Shown here piece after piece: positions 34,508 through 47,085 of a DNA stretch of 64,000 nt. Each line of letters opens with the position of its first letter. Position 1 is the first letter of the stretch. The notes below the pieces were generated by a model. That model was given only the letters and a program-made list of their open reading frames with translations. It made no database searches and had not been told where the DNA came from. The position numbers were made by a program, and so were the translations under genes. This DNA is from Crocodylus rhombifer (Eukaryota > Chordata > Crocodylia > Crocodylidae), in contig JAVSML010001080.1 of the NCBI GenBank assembly GCA_038503035.1, positions 300,027 through 364,026 of the forward strand, in the 5' to 3' direction.

Positions 34508-35930
34508 CAGTGGTCACCAACCGGTCAATCACAGGGTCTCTTGGAGTCGATCAGAGGCTGAGGGGTAAGCATGCACATGCATGCATCACTCCCCCAGCCC
34601 AGCAGGTCAGTCCATGGGGGAGGGAAGGGGCCCAGCTCAAGGCCCCCGCAGTGAGGGATAGAGTGCAGCAGAGACAGGAGCAGGTGTAAGGTGCGTGGGG
34701 CCCAGAGCCAGGCAGGTAGTGGGAGGATTGAGCCTAGGCAGCTCATCCAGGGGCGCAGAGGGCGAGGGGCTCCCACGACTTGTGCACACCCTGGTGGAGG
34801 TCCCGGTGGGCACATACCCTCCCACTGTGTGCAGTGGAGGCAGCTGCTCACCAGGCAGGCAAGGGACAAAGCTCAGCCTAGCAGCTGGACACATGTAGCA
34901 TCAAGCTACTCCCAAGCCAGCTGCAGCAGGGCTCGGGGCACAAAGTCCAGCCTGAAACAGCAGCCACCTCTGCAACGCACAGATGGGGGGGCGCATGCTT
35001 CCCCCCCAAATGTGGGACAGCGTGGGCGGCTGCAGCAGCTGTGAGGGAGGAAACAGGCTGGAGCAGGGGTAGACCTTGCACAGCTGGGTCACAGAATGGA
35101 GCCACGAGTGCCTTGGGTGGACGGGGGGGAGGCGAGCCCATACCCTGGGAGTTCACGGGGAGCATGTGCCCCCTGGACTGGCACGCCAGCCGGGCTGGCT
35201 TCCACTGCAGGATGGGCCCAGGGTTCTGCCGGACTCTTCCCCGTTGGGGGCTAAGCTGGGCCACTGCACTGGAAGGGGCCTATGGGGGAAGGGGGTTGCC
35301 AGCTTCTGAAAATTTGCTGTAGCACCCCCAACCCTCTCAGTGCCACTACTGCTGTTTCCTGGCCAAAGTGCAGTGTGGCCCAGCCTCCCCCCCACCACCA
35401 GGAAGAGCTTGGCATTGACTTCCAGCCCCAGCCTGTTCTCTTCCTGACACAGATCCTGGGCACGTGGCCCCCAAGCCCTCAGGGTTGGGCGGGGAGGGGA
35501 AGGGACAGAGGAAGTGGAAGGCAGCACCAGGCTCTTCCCAGCAAGGGGCTGGGCCACGCTGCACTTGGGCCAGGTGGCAGCGACTCTGGGAGGGAGCACT
35601 TGGAGGGACATGGTAAATTTTAGGGTGCCTACAGCCCCCACCCCACCTTTTCCCCCTCCCAGCACCACTGCCCAGCCCAGGCCCCTGCTGGGAAGAGCCC
35701 AGCACAGCCCTGGCCACATCCTAGAGCAGCAGCCAACCAGGCTGGCATGCAGGGGTCAGATAGCTCCTCGATCCACAGCTGCCTATGCAACACAATTTTA
35801 CTAGTATGGGGGCAGCTCACTGCATCCTCACTGGGTGTGGAAAACTGGATAATCAGGATGCTTCCCCAGCACCCCCTCACTGGGGTGGGGGGTGCAGCAT
35901 ATTGCATGCCTCAGCAGATATGCGACTAGA
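34508..35930. mobile_element. GC-rich foldback composite with hAT-like left end
   Basis: Starts with CAGTGGTCACCAACC, a hAT-like end. The interior carries the GC-rich core phrases GGCCCCCGCAGTGAGGGATA (34641-34660) and GCAGCTCATCCAGGGGCG (near 34738), shared with the hAT elements. A strong inverted repeat lies at about 35340-35590, with arms containing AAGTGCAGTGTGGCCCAGCC and CTGGGCCACGCTGCACTTGG and a centre near 35465. No clear right terminus was found, so the block may be truncated or a nest of elements. The many open frames on both strands are composition artefacts. Confidence 0.5.
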
Positions 35931-36114
35931 ATCTAACAAATTTTATCACAGATCCGCAAAATTATGCATCCTGCTATGTATATGTGGCTATTATTATTAG
36001 GTTATTGTAAGGTTATTATGAGCTGATAGTTGGCCCATATTCAACTTAGAAAACAACAATTTCTGTGGACATCACTCAAACCTTTGACATTATTTTCTCA
36101 ATAGTTTACATCAG

Positions 36115-36345
36115 GGCTGTACAAATTCCAAGTGGTTGGAGGTGATTTCAGCTACCCTGACATCTCATGGGAGGAGCACTCTGCCAAATCTGATGAGTCA
36201 CATAGCTTTCTCATCTATATTGATGAACTCTACTTGTCTCAAGAAGTCTACATGCCAACAAGAGGTAAGGTACTCCTGGATCTGATGCTGGCCAAAGGGG
36301 ATGATCAGTGTAGTCTCCGAGACATTTACTGTGCAGCTAACTAGT
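36115..36345 (+). mobile_element. CR1 endonuclease-domain fragment
   Basis: Translation gives VVGGDFSYPDISWEEHSA, SHSFLIYIDELYLSQEV and MPTRGKVLLDLMLAKGD, matching the C-terminal half of the CR1 apurinic-type endonuclease (GDFNYPDI ... PTR...LLDLVLT pattern). It is isolated from any RT domain. It is preceded by CAGGGCTGTACAAA, which resembles the end of the hAT at 5732. Confidence 0.85.
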
Positions 36346-37165
36346 CAACTCCACAATTTATGTCTTGTGCAGATGCACCCAGCAATCATGTCTACTCAAG
36401 ACATTTACTACAGAACTAGTTAACTCCAAAGTAAACATCTCGTGTCTACATATGCAGGGCTATTGGGCAGGAGTTAACTAATTAACTCTGCAGTAGGATA
36501 ATATTTGTAAATACAAGTACTATCCTGCCATGGAGTTTTTTACTCTGCAGCAACATACATGTAGGCACTGACAACGCTGGGGCATAAGGATGCTTCAGTG
36601 TGGGGGCTGCTTGCTGGGTAGCCCCACATTGGAGCACCCAGCCAACCTCTCCACAACACATTGAGACTGGTTGGAGCAGCCTCAAGCTAGCAGGCTGACT
36701 CCCCTGGACTTGCTGCCAGCCAGGGCTGCTCCAGCCAGGTTCAATGTGCTACACTCCCAGGGGCACATATAAATGCAGTGCCTGGGGGCAATAAACTCCA
36801 GTGTGATATGCATCAGGGTTTATTGCTTCACATTAATTTCATGTGTAGATGTGCCCACTGGGCAATAAACTCTGGAGCAGTTTGAGTCAGAGTAAACTGC
36901 TCTCGGGCATAGCTTCTGTGTGTGCACCCAGGACAGCAGCTGATTGGGCTGACTGGATCCAATTTACGTCTACGGTCACCATCTACACGTGCATTTCAAT
37001 GCAGTAAATTATCTCCCAACAGTACTAATTAACAGCAGAGTTAATTTGCTTACTCCGCCCTAATAACAGTGTATGTGTAGACAGTGATGCTTTTTTTGCA
37101 TAGCTAATTAGTCTACGCAACAGTAAAGCACACGTGTGGATGCACCCACTGAGGTATAATTGCTT
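36346..37165. repeat. Cluster of short MITE-like units with TCTACAC ends
   Basis: Repeated phrases include GTGTAGATGTGCCCACTGGG, GTGGATGCACCCACTGAGG, GCAGATGCACCCAGCAA, GTTAACTAATTAACTCTGCAG and repeated CAATAAACTC. They lie in both orientations, consistent with nested copies of one MITE family related to 26245-26554. Individual boundaries are not resolved. Confidence 0.4.
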
Positions 37166-39098
37166 TACCCAGTTCAGTGTTCACAGCAGTAACATTAGAG
37201 TTTTAAATTCCAACGTATACCATACCTTATCTGCTAGCAATTGACCCAAGACAGAAACAGCCCTCTCTCACATATCTCAAATTTGATACTATTTTCCGGG
37301 GCTCAGAAGAGATGTAGAGAGGGAAATGTTTGTTCTCTGTTTTGTATAAGGTTCAGATCTGTTGCCTGTAAGGAGGCATGTATTATTTAAATATATATGT
37401 GTCATTTATATTGTGTATGAGCAGCCAAGATTCCTGGATAGACACTCCATTTTTATTATTTTAGAAATCCAAATACATGCAATTTGGTAGAAACATACTT
37501 GCAACAAATCCTTGTGGTAAAGTCCTTATGAAATGATTTTTTCTTTTCTTTTATTTGAAGAAAAGTGCTGTGTGAAAAATTACTACTTTTTAAAAATGAA
37601 ACTTTCAGTTCATTTTTAAAAGAAGGTGAAAACAAAAACATAGAAAAGAGTGAAAAGTTTCTTCTGTCTTATCTGCTTTTAAAAAGCACTTAAACTGAAG
37701 ATTTCCAAAACCATTTAACTAATTTAAGAGCAACAAAAATCTTCCAAAATGGTTGTTTATTCTAGTTACTTGCACTTCTTTTTTGTACAATTCTTCTAGA
37801 TCTTACTTCAGCATTTCTTAACTTCTGAGTGCATGACTTCGCAACCTTAATGCTTGCACTTTTTTCTGTGCTTGATTTTCTATGCTTTTTTACGCAAACT
37901 AAACAAACAAAATTTCTGCATGTGAACTGTCTAGTACAAATCATCAAACCAGCCCATCTTCACAGGTGCCCCTGATAAAATTATCTGCCACGTCTTGATT
38001 ATATGCAGTGTGTATTGTCTTTGGAAAAAAGGAACATCTTTGCTGGGTTTTTCTGCCATTGGCAAGTCCTTGGTTTTTGTTCTCCAGACCAGTCCCTTTG
38101 AAGTTTCTAGGCTTTCTGAACATGCCCAACTCCAAGGTGACCTTCCCTGTGGTCTGTTAAGTCTCCCTTAGCTTATCCCTGTCACTCCCAGTCTCTTCTC
38201 CTCCTACACCCGATGGAGCCCATTTTTTCTCAAATCAGATCTCTTCTGCCCTCTTTGCCACTTCCTTATATTGCTTTCAGGGCCATGGCCTCCAGCCTGC
38301 TAGTTTCACCTTCTTCCCTGTAATGTGGCTTGAAGAAGCCCTGTTACACTAGCAAAAGCCCCAAAGCAAATGATTACCAGATGTCTTCCATATGAAGGTA
38401 GAGCTACCTTATTAGCCCAACTGGGGGAGTACAAGCATGTATAAGTGTTTATAGCTGAATACTCACAGTCCCTCCATGTAAAATAAAGAAAAAAGGACGA
38501 TAACTATTAAAACATCTTAAGGATTTTGGGTAAGGCTCTCAAAGTCAAACTCAGTTTGAACGAGGCAGGGGGGAAAATCAATGAGGGTTAAGATCCCAAT
38601 TCCTATTTGTGTATTTGAAAATCATCTTTTTCACATGAAAGATGGAGACTACTCAGCAATTTTAAGCTCTTATTCTGCAAGCTGTTCTGCCAGGGAAATC
38701 ATGAGCACTCATAAGAACTCTTGTATTTCAGCTGCTTGCTGGTTTGAAGCTTCTGCCTCTGAATTTGCAAGTACTTATGCCTAGAGTTGGCTATAGACCT
38801 TATGAGTTGTCCCAGTAAATTCTATGAGATTTATCAGAGTATGCAAAATGAAATGTATACATAAGCCCATCCAGAAAACAGGGCTGGAGTTTGGTTCTTC
38901 AGACTGAAGGCCAAATTGGAGCGGGGGAGAAGCTCCTATTAAAATCCTTAGACAAAAATCAGACACAGAAGTATTCAGCAACTCCAGTCAAAATGCCCTA
39001 AACTCAGCTGTGAGCAATGTCCCAATGCCTCCAAGGAAGGTGAAACAAAAACAAAAACCAACCAACCAAACAACCTAAAAACCCAAACCCAGCCCAGA
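37166..39098. other. Intergenic sequence, nothing firmly recognised
   Basis: AT-rich. A very decayed PLE-tail-like phrase, TTGAAGAAGCCCTGTTACAC ... TTATTAGCCCAACT, may lie near 38329-38420. No exon recognised. Confidence 0.35.
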
Positions 39099-39106
39099 AG
39101 CCAATT

Positions 39107-39882
39107 CAGGGTTGCCAATTTAAGGAAGTTTTTTACTGACAATCTGCAAGTTTTTTCTGACAAACTTTTTTACTGACGCATGTTTTTATTGATATATGTT
39201 ATACATAATGTAAATGTAACTCTTCTGCTAGGACCTCCCTTACTGCCAGTCCCCAGATAGAAGAACTGGGTACAAATTTAGAGGTCTAACACCAGCCATA
39301 GTAAAAAAGTTCAGGTGCTAGTAAAATTTTTGCAGTATTAAAAAAAGATTCCTTGGGTTGACAACTTTGCTTGACTGCAGCGATGGTTTTACACCTTGCT
39401 GCCCTCACCTAAGGGGTCCCTCTACTCATACCCAAACCCTGATATTCCCAACTGCAATTTGTATCATGCTTTCCCTGCCCCCTCCATTCCCTAGCTTTAC
39501 CCACACTGGCCCTTACTCTGTCCCAGCATGGACTCCAAAGAAGCCTACCTGTAACTCAGAAGTATTATAAGCAGCTGGTGGGACTTAACAGAAGTGGTAC
39601 ATGGCTGGGGGGGAGGGAGGGAGGAGTCTACTAAGACCTGAGAGAAGGCTCCCTGCACGGTTCAATGCAGCTGTTCAGACAGCAGATAATAGTGTTAGGC
39701 TGTGTCTATATCAGCTTGCCTCCAGCTTCTTTCTGACCACAGAGCTTCAATCAAGCTCTGGTTGCTTAGTGTTTTTACAGATGGCTTGATTTTTTCAATG
39801 GATTTTACAGACAGGTTAATTTGGCCTGTTTTTTTGTTTGTTTACATGATGTCCTTAAACTTATAGATAGTTGGCAACCCTG
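39107..39882. mobile_element. hAT-like element with CAGGGTTGCCAA ends
   Basis: Left CAGGGTTGCCAATTTAAGG; right reverse complement CAGGGTTGCCAACTATC. Flanks AGCCAATT (39099-39106) and AGCTTTTT (39883-39890) agree at 5 of 8. 776 bp with a T-rich interior and no transposase. Confidence 0.65.
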
Positions 39883-39890
39883 AGCTTTTT

Positions 39891-41190
39891 TTGCTATGAA
39901 GCCACTAACTGGGTTCCTATGTGCAAGCTCAGCAACAAGTTTTCTAATATAAGATGTTTTCTTCCCATAGGTGCTTTCTCCAAAGCTCAGAACCTAATAT
40001 GCAGTCTACAAAATAAAAATGTAGCCAAAGTGCAAACAAAGCCCCTTAGCAGTATGTTTCTCTCTCATTGGTTCAAATCAATATACCAGTGTACCAGGGA
40101 ACAGAGTAATAAACAGGACCCACCTGCAGCTCCTGACGAGAGGCACACAAGGCAGAAGGAGGAGCCCACATGGCTTGTTAGCCGCATGTTTATCAGGTTA
40201 CGCCCAGCCAGTGACGTCACAGAGGAACGCCGGCCGGTGGAAATAAAAACAACGGCTGCAGCGGATAGCCCCAGTGAGGGGAAACGCCAAGCCCAGCAGA
40301 CAGGGAAAGCAGCTGAGGCAAACACGGTGGCAAGAGAGCTGGCAGGGGCTCTGACGGAGCAGGGATGGACCCCGCAGCTAGGAACAACCCCGGGCAGCGC
40401 AGGTGGCAAAGACACAGCACCAGAGGACATGCTGGACCAAAGCCTGGAGAGCAGCGTGACCCGCAGGTGTGGTACTGGGGCTACGGTGGGCAGAAGCAGC
40501 CGCACCAGGCAAGAGAAACTCCAGGAGAGCCCCAAAGGGGTACAGTCGGGGCGGGCATCGCCGCCAAGGTCTGAGGCAGTGAGCCAGCAGACGGGCCAGG
40601 AGGGTATAGAATAGGCTGCTCAGCAAGAAGAGTAGCTGAGCAGTTAGATTTTCCTTTCAAAGTTTAAGTTGTTGGGTAACCCTGGCTGTAGAAGCAGAGC
40701 CGGGGCAGTGCCCTTATAAAGTAAGGTTAATGGGGTCTCAGTGAGACCAGAGTCGGCACAAGAAGTCCCGCTTGGTGCAGGATGGGGAGTAGATGAGGAG
40801 GTCCGTGGGTCGTGTTTGTGAGCGAGTCCCACGACTGGGGTAAGGGTCATTTAGAAGCAGACCAGAGGGTATCATTCTACAGCTGGGGAACAAGGACCAA
40901 CAGAGGAAGGAGGTGCTAAAGGTGCCGTAAGGCTGGAGTACAGGGGTGGTAGAGCCCCGTGAAGTGACCGTTGGGGGATCCTGGGCCATGGAGTATACCG
41001 GGAACCGACCCTCAACACTGAGGAACACCAAGTCATGGCAGGTGAGAAAGAGGTTGGGGACGCGGGGAAAAGAGAACTGCTCCAACACCTAAGAGATACC
41101 CACAGGTGCGTGACATCTATGCACAGGACCAGAACTGCCCGAGAGCGGGTAATTGAAGCCCAGCGGTCACAACCAGCAAAACTTGTAGTG
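39891..41190. repeat. GC-rich, CpG-containing block, possibly an LTR or gene-derived repeat
   Basis: About 40100-41170 is GC-rich and CpG-containing, outside any element I could delimit. A full CRE palindrome TGACGTCA lies at 40212-40219, and AACCCTGGCTGTAGAAGCAG at 40677-40696 resembles phrases I associate with reptile LTR-type repeats. A 247-codon open frame (39871-40614) has no recognisable domain and a biased Gln/Arg/Ser/Thr composition. Solo LTR, unannotated promoter and processed sequence are all possible. Confidence 0.3.
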
Positions 41191-41555
41191 ATATTGAAGG
41201 ATACTTGTATGTAAAAGATAACAGAATCCAAAGCACATGTAAACAGCCATGTGTCCACATTTTCAAAAATATTATACAAAGCATCTCTATTCTAAACTAG
41301 TGACCCATACATATAAAGTGACACTGTCTATTTGAATGTTTTTAGATAAACTTTTTCAATAGGATAATCCAAGAAGAACATCTGGATTTTTTAACATTCA
41401 CTTACATACACCCCTATAAGAGTTTTGTTATTTCCCTGTTATCAGGTAGCCTGATAATTTCCCTGGTATCCTGTTTTTATTTACATAAGGGAGTTTTACA
41501 CAAGTCTTTGTTCTATCTGCTGCTTAGTTCTGCTGTGTCTGCTTCTCTCCCAGAG
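41191..41555. other. Intergenic sequence, nothing recognised
   Basis: AT-rich, no feature recognised. Confidence 0.4.
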
Positions 41556-41650
41556 ACATAAGGAAAGGTACTGTGATACTCAAAAGCTTATCTATGTCTA
41601 TCCCAACCATGCAGTTGGTCCAATAAAAGCTATCACCCACAAAAATTTTT
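41556..41650 (+). mobile_element. Penelope-like tail, decayed
   Basis: ATACTCAAAAGCTTATCTATG followed by CCAACCATGCAGTTGGTCCA and ATAAAAGCTATCACC is the canonical PLE tail arrangement. The GAAA box appears as CAAAA, with the preceding CpG lost, so the hammerhead would be inactive. Confidence 0.55.
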
Positions 41651-43460
41651 GCCGCATTAATATTTTAACAATTAATTCAGTTTGGTTTCTTTTATCTGCC
41701 TTCTATTCTTTGAACTCTTGGGGTTCACACTTTGCTTGACACCACAAAGGCTAAAACATTTTTAGTTAACAAAAGGTATGATTTTCATAGTCACTGCATA
41801 ATTTTTTCATGCAACTTCAGAGGCACAGCATTTCAGATAGACAAAATATTTTGAGGCTCATGATAAAATGAGAGTTGGCAACTTTGTGCAGTGCCTGGAA
41901 AATAACAAGAATGTGAGTTGCCTTCAAGACTAGTGCATGAGTATGATGCAACAGACCACCAAAGTAAGACTAGACCATTAAAAATGGAAATAGCAGCAAA
42001 AAAACCTTTAAAAAAATTAATAAATTCTACCCACTTGCCTTTTTTCCTATTACAGGAATATCAGGCATGTCAAACAACAGTAGGTATACAATTTTCAAAG
42101 GGGATCAGATTTCTCATATTCTTCATGCCTCAACTTAAAAAAAAATGAAATTTTGTATTAGTTTAATGATCCAATGTTCCAATCTCCCATTTATCCACAA
42201 ACTAGGAAAAAGCCATAGCAGAAGCTTTCTCCACAGTGTCCAGTCAAAATGGTTCAGTGGAAAGGGTCCAAGCAGTTTTCAAAGGATCATCTCACCTGCT
42301 AAGCCTCCAGGACCTTCAGGTTGAGGCTGCCATTCAGTGCAAAGAATCACCTGGGGAAAGACAACAATATCATCTGTCTTTCTGAAAGGTACACAAAGAC
42401 TAGAGTAACTGGACCTGATATCCAAGTTAGTGGAGTGAGTTTCCATGGTCTGTGTCATGCAGAAAGGTCATCCTAAATATTGAGAGTTCCACATGGCTTT
42501 ATAATCCATTACTTGACACTAATCTTGCATAGGGCATGGTAAAGTCTTCAGTCAGCAACAACTTTACAACTGCTGCTTCAGGTTGGATATAAATTAGTAA
42601 ATTTAATTCAAATTAGTACCAAGTATGGTGAGGTTAGAAGTAATCAATGAATTCTCTCCTTGGGGACTCTCCTGCCACACCTTTGTATGATAGAAAATGA
42701 GAAAGTTATTTCTCCAATGAGAGGTAGGCCAGTTAATCACCCAACATATAAAGGAAAAGTGAATTAGTTTTATTGTGATCCCCATAAAACATTAGCAACG
42801 GCTAGAATACAGACAGACACGTGCGGTTTCTCCTCCCATAACACCTTGGTCCATTGGCCATGGTTTATCTCAACTTCATCTTTTCTCTCATATCTTTTCC
42901 ATCTCCTGAAGCACCCCTGGAGGCAACGAATGGCTCCTGATGAGTTCATTTTTTTATTGCTGCTGGACGCCATTTCAGATGTTCTATTATTAATCCCCTC
43001 CTGGTATGATAATCTCTCAGTTGGACCTAGTGAGCTATCGTCCTTGCCCTGCCTTTGACCCAGACTTCCCTCCTTTATCTCTAGAGGCATGTAATCTACC
43101 TCCTTTCACAGGAACAGGGTTACTCCATACCCTGTTATACCAAGAATAAGAAGCAACATCTCTGTGTCTGACTTCAAAACACCAGCAAGAAAGCAAACCA
43201 AACTGCTAAGATTTCCTCCAGAAGACAAGAAAGATTTATCTGCACTAAAAAGAAAGCCATCTTTCTTCCACGGCTGAGATCTTTCAAGATTATTTTAGCA
43301 GGAAGGTTTTCTTATTGCAAAAGGTAATCGCAGGAGAGAATTGAGCACCTGATCTTTACCTAAGCAATAACTATTATAGAGCTCTGGGTAGGTACTGTAG
43401 CCTCAGTTCCTCAAATAACTGGTGCCCTAAACTGGCAGTAAAGAATGATTTGCAGACCTG
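41651..43460. other. Intergenic sequence, nothing recognised
   Basis: No exon or repeat family recognised in 1.8 kb. Confidence 0.4.
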
Positions 43461-43464
43461 TTGT

Positions 43465-45228
43465 CATAGAATCATAAACAATTAGGGTTGGAAGGGACCT
43501 CAGGAGGTCATCTAGTCCAACTCCCTGCTCGAAAACAGGAACATCCCCAATTTAATCGTTTTACCCAGGGCTTTGTCAAGCTGGGCCTTAAAAACCTCCA
43601 AGAATGGAGATTTCACCACCTCTCTAGACAGCCTGTTCCAGTGCTCCACTACCCTCCTAGTGGGAGCATTTCTCCTAATATCCAACTTAAACCTCCTTTG
43701 CTGCAACTTGAGACCATTGCTCCTTGTTCTGTCATCTGTCACCACTGAGAACAGTCTAGCTCCATCCTCTTTAGAACCACCCTTCAGACAGTTTAAGGCT
43801 GCTATCAAATGCCCTCTCAATCTTTTCTTTTGTACACTAAAGACGACTGGATTCCTCAGCCTCTCCTCAGAAGTCTTGTGCCTTAGCCCCTGAACCATTG
43901 TTGTTACTCTCCGCTGGAATATCTCCAATTTGTCCACATCTCTTCTATAGTTGAGGGGCCCAAAACTGGACACAATACTCCAGTGCAGAATAGAGTGGAA
44001 TAATCGCTTTCTTTGATCTGCTGGCACTGCTCCTACTAGTGCAGCCCAGTATGCTGTTAGCCAGAGCTGATCCAAGCAAGGTGCAGGGCCCGGGGCAAAT
44101 CAGCCCATGCAGGCCACACCTTCGCTCTGCTCTGGGCCCCAGACCCAAAGAAGCTGCCATTGGCAGCAGTGGCATTAGCAGTGGGGGGAAGGGATCCAGA
44201 GCTGCTGCTCCACCTGGCTTCACGCTGCTGCTACTCCACCCCAGTCTGCGGAGGCCACCAAAGCATGAGGCCCAGGACAGTCGCCCCAATTCGCGCCCCC
44301 CAAAGGGTGGCCCTGTCGTTAGCCCTCTTGGCAACAAGGACACACTGCTGACTCAATCATCTTATTGTCCACTGTAACCCGCAGGTCCTTTTCTGCACAG
44401 CGGCTGCTCAGCCAGTCAGTTCCAAGCTGTAGCAGTGTATGGGATTCTTCTGTCTTAAGTGCAGACTCTGTACTTGTCTTTGTTGACCTCATAAGATTTT
44501 TTTTGGCCCAATCATCAAATTTATCTAGATCATTCTGAATCTTAGCCCTACACTCAAGCATATCTAATACATGTCCCAGCTGGGTGTCATCCAATAACTT
44601 GCTTACAGTGCAATCCATTCCATCTTCCAGATCTTTAATGAAGCTATTGAACCAAATCAGCCCTAGGACCACTGCTAACTAGACATTGAGCCATTGATGA
44701 TCATCTGTTGGGCCCGATGATCCAGCCAGCTTTCTATCCACTTTACAGTCCATTCATCCAACCCATAGTTCCTCAGCTTGCTTGCATTAATGCTGTGGGA
44801 GACAGCAATGCTGTGACTGCTGTGGAAGACAAGAATGCTGTAGAAGTATCAAAAGCCTTGCTGAAGTCAAGGCTTATTATGTCCACTGCTTTTCCCGCAT
44901 ACACAGAGCCAGTCATCTCATCATAGAAGGCAATCAGGTTGGTTAGGTACGACTGGCCTTTGGTGAATCCATGCTGACTGTTTCTGATTACTTTCTTCTC
45001 CTCCAAGTGCTTAGAAAAATGGATTTCCTGAGGATCTGGCTCCATGATTTTTCCTGGGACTGAGATGAGGCTGACTGGTGTGTAGTACTCTGGATCCTCC
45101 CTCTTTTCTTTCTTAAAGATGGGCACTATATTTGCCCTTTTCCAATCGTCTGGAACCTCCCCCAGTCACCAGGATTTTTCAAAGATAATGGCCAGCAACT
45201 CTGCAATTATATCAGCTAACTCCCTCAT
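43465..45228 (-). mobile_element. CR1 LINE fragment, RT to 3' end, split by a nested hAT
   Basis: Minus strand remnants: FKKEKREDPEYYTPVSLISV (about 45115), FTKGQSYLTNLIAFYDEMTG, ISLDFSKAFDTS, FIKDLEDGM, SKLLDDTQLG at the catalytic site, CAEKDLRVTVDNKM, QRRVTTMVQGLRHKTSEERL and KKRLRGHLIAALNCLKGGSK. The 3' tail at 43465-43530 is the reverse of the CR1 end (GGTTGGAAGGGACCTCAGGA). Frame is lost in several places, and one break is a 254-bp hAT insertion at 44062-44315. A more diverged CR1 subfamily than the copy at 15811. Confidence 0.92.
44062..44315. mobile_element. Small DNA transposon (hAT-type) nested in CR1
   Basis: Left CAGAGCTGATCCAAG; right reverse complement CAGGGCCACCCTTTGG. Flanks CTGTTAGC (44054-44061) and TCGTTAGC (44316-44323) agree at 6 of 8, with GTTAGC exact. 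It interrupts CR1 coding sequence. 254 bp, GC-rich, non-coding. Confidence 0.65.
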
Positions 45229-47085
45229 TGATTCACAGATGCTAGGATCAGAAGGGACCTCAACAGATCATTGAGTCTGACCCCCTTCCTATGCAGGAAA
45301 GAGTACTGGGGTCAGATAACCCCAGCAAGATGCCTACCTAGCCTTCTCTTAAAGACCCCCAAGGTAGGAGAGAGCACCACCTCCCTTGGAAGCCTATTCC
45401 AAATTTTGGCCAACCTTACCATGAAGAAGTTCTTCCTGATGTCCAGCCAAAATCTGTCAGTTTGTGATCATTGTTCCTTGTTACCGCAAGAGGCACCTTG
45501 GTGAACAAAGCATCTCCAATCTCTTGCTGCGTCCCCATGATTGCCTCTCAGCCTTCTCTTGTGGAGGTTGAAGAGGTCCAGGTCCCTCAGTTTCATAGGG
45601 CTTACCTTGTAAGCCCCTGATCATACAAGTGGCTCTCCTCTGGACCCTCTTGAGTCTATCAACATCCTTCTTGAAGTACGGTACCGAAAACTGGATGCAG
45701 TACTCCAGCTGAGGTTTGACCAATGCTATATAGAGGGGAAGTATCACCTCCTTGGATCTATTTGTCATGCATCTGCTGATGCATGATAAAGTGCAGTTAG
45801 CTTTGCTGATGATTTTGTCATGCTGACAACTCATGTACATCTTGGAATCCACTATGACTCCGAGATCCCTTTCCACTTCTGTGCTGCTGAGACGGTCACT
45901 TCTCAGCTGATATGTGTGCTGGATATTTTTTTCACCCTGGGTGCAGCACTCTGCACTTGTCCTTGTTGTACTACATTCTATTGTGTACTGCCCATTTTTC
46001 TAACCTGTCCAGGTCTGCCTGTAATCGTTCCCTACCCTCCAGAGTGTGCACTTGACCCCACAATTTAGTATTGTCCACAAACTTGGACAGTGTGCACTTC
46101 ACACCCACATCCAAGTCATTGATGAAGATATTGAAGGGTACAGGTCCAAGGACTGAACCTTGCAGGACCCCACTACCCACATCCTTCCAGGTCGATACCA
46201 ACCCATCTACTACCACTCTCTAGGTGTGACCGCTAAGCCAATTTGTCACCCACCAGACTGTGTAAACATCCATGTCACAGCCTCTTAATTTATTTATGAG
46301 AATAGGATGAGATACCGTATCAAGGATCTTGCCTAAAGTCCAAGAAAACAACATCCATCTCTACTTTTGTGGCTACGCATTTTGTGACCCTGTCATAAAA
46401 TAAAACCAGATTCATCAGGCATGATCTACTTGATACAAATCCATGCTGGTTTCCCTGCTGCATTATTTTTCATGCTGGACTCCCACAAATATGATCCTTC
46501 ATAATCTTTTCAAAGATCTTTCCAAGGACGGAGGTGAGACTGACTGGCCTATAATTACTCAGATCCTCCTTCCTCCCCTTCTTGAAAATAGAAACTACAC
46601 TGGCCTTTTTCCAGTCCTCCAGGACCTGACCCGAGCACCATGAGTGCTCAAACAGCCATGCATTGGTTCTGCTATGACACCGGCCAGTGCCTTCAGCACC
46701 CTCAGATGCAGCTCATCCAGGCCTGCTAACTTGAACACATCCAGTCCATCCAAGTGACTCTGCACCAAGTCAGCGTCAACACCCTCAGCACCCTTGGATC
46801 CACTGCATCTGGCCCCATGGATTTGTACACATCCAGCTTTTCTAAATAGTTTCACCACTGAGGGCTGCTCATCTTCTTCCCCAAACTGTGCTACCTGGTG
46901 CAGTAGTCTGGGAGCTAGCCTTACCTGTGAAGACTGAAGTGACAAAGGCATCAAGTACTTCAGTCTCTTCCTCTTCATCTGTCATTAGGTTGCATCCCCC
47001 ATTCAGTAAGGGACCCAACACTTTCCTGACCTTCCTCTTGTTGCTAACATACTTGTAGAAACCCTTCTTGTTACCCTTCACAGAC
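45229..47085 (-). mobile_element. CR1 LINE fragment, linker, RT and 3' end
   Basis: Minus strand, from the 5' side: KGNKKGFYKYVSNKRKVRKV (about 47080), [61 protein letters not shown] (catalytic DD changed to DN), [34 protein letters not shown] and RVQRRATCMIRGLQGK. Reading continues through stops and shifts to the 3' tail at 45229-45300. The next CR1 on this strand starts directly at its 3' end. Confidence 0.92.

Noticed and set aside
36132..36344. Possible host exon with GDFSYPDISW
   Set aside because: The motif order is that of the CR1 LINE endonuclease.
39871..40614. 247-codon plus-strand open frame as a host gene
   Set aside because: It begins inside the hAT end and has biased low-complexity composition, no domain and no convincing splice context. 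Described only as a GC-rich block.
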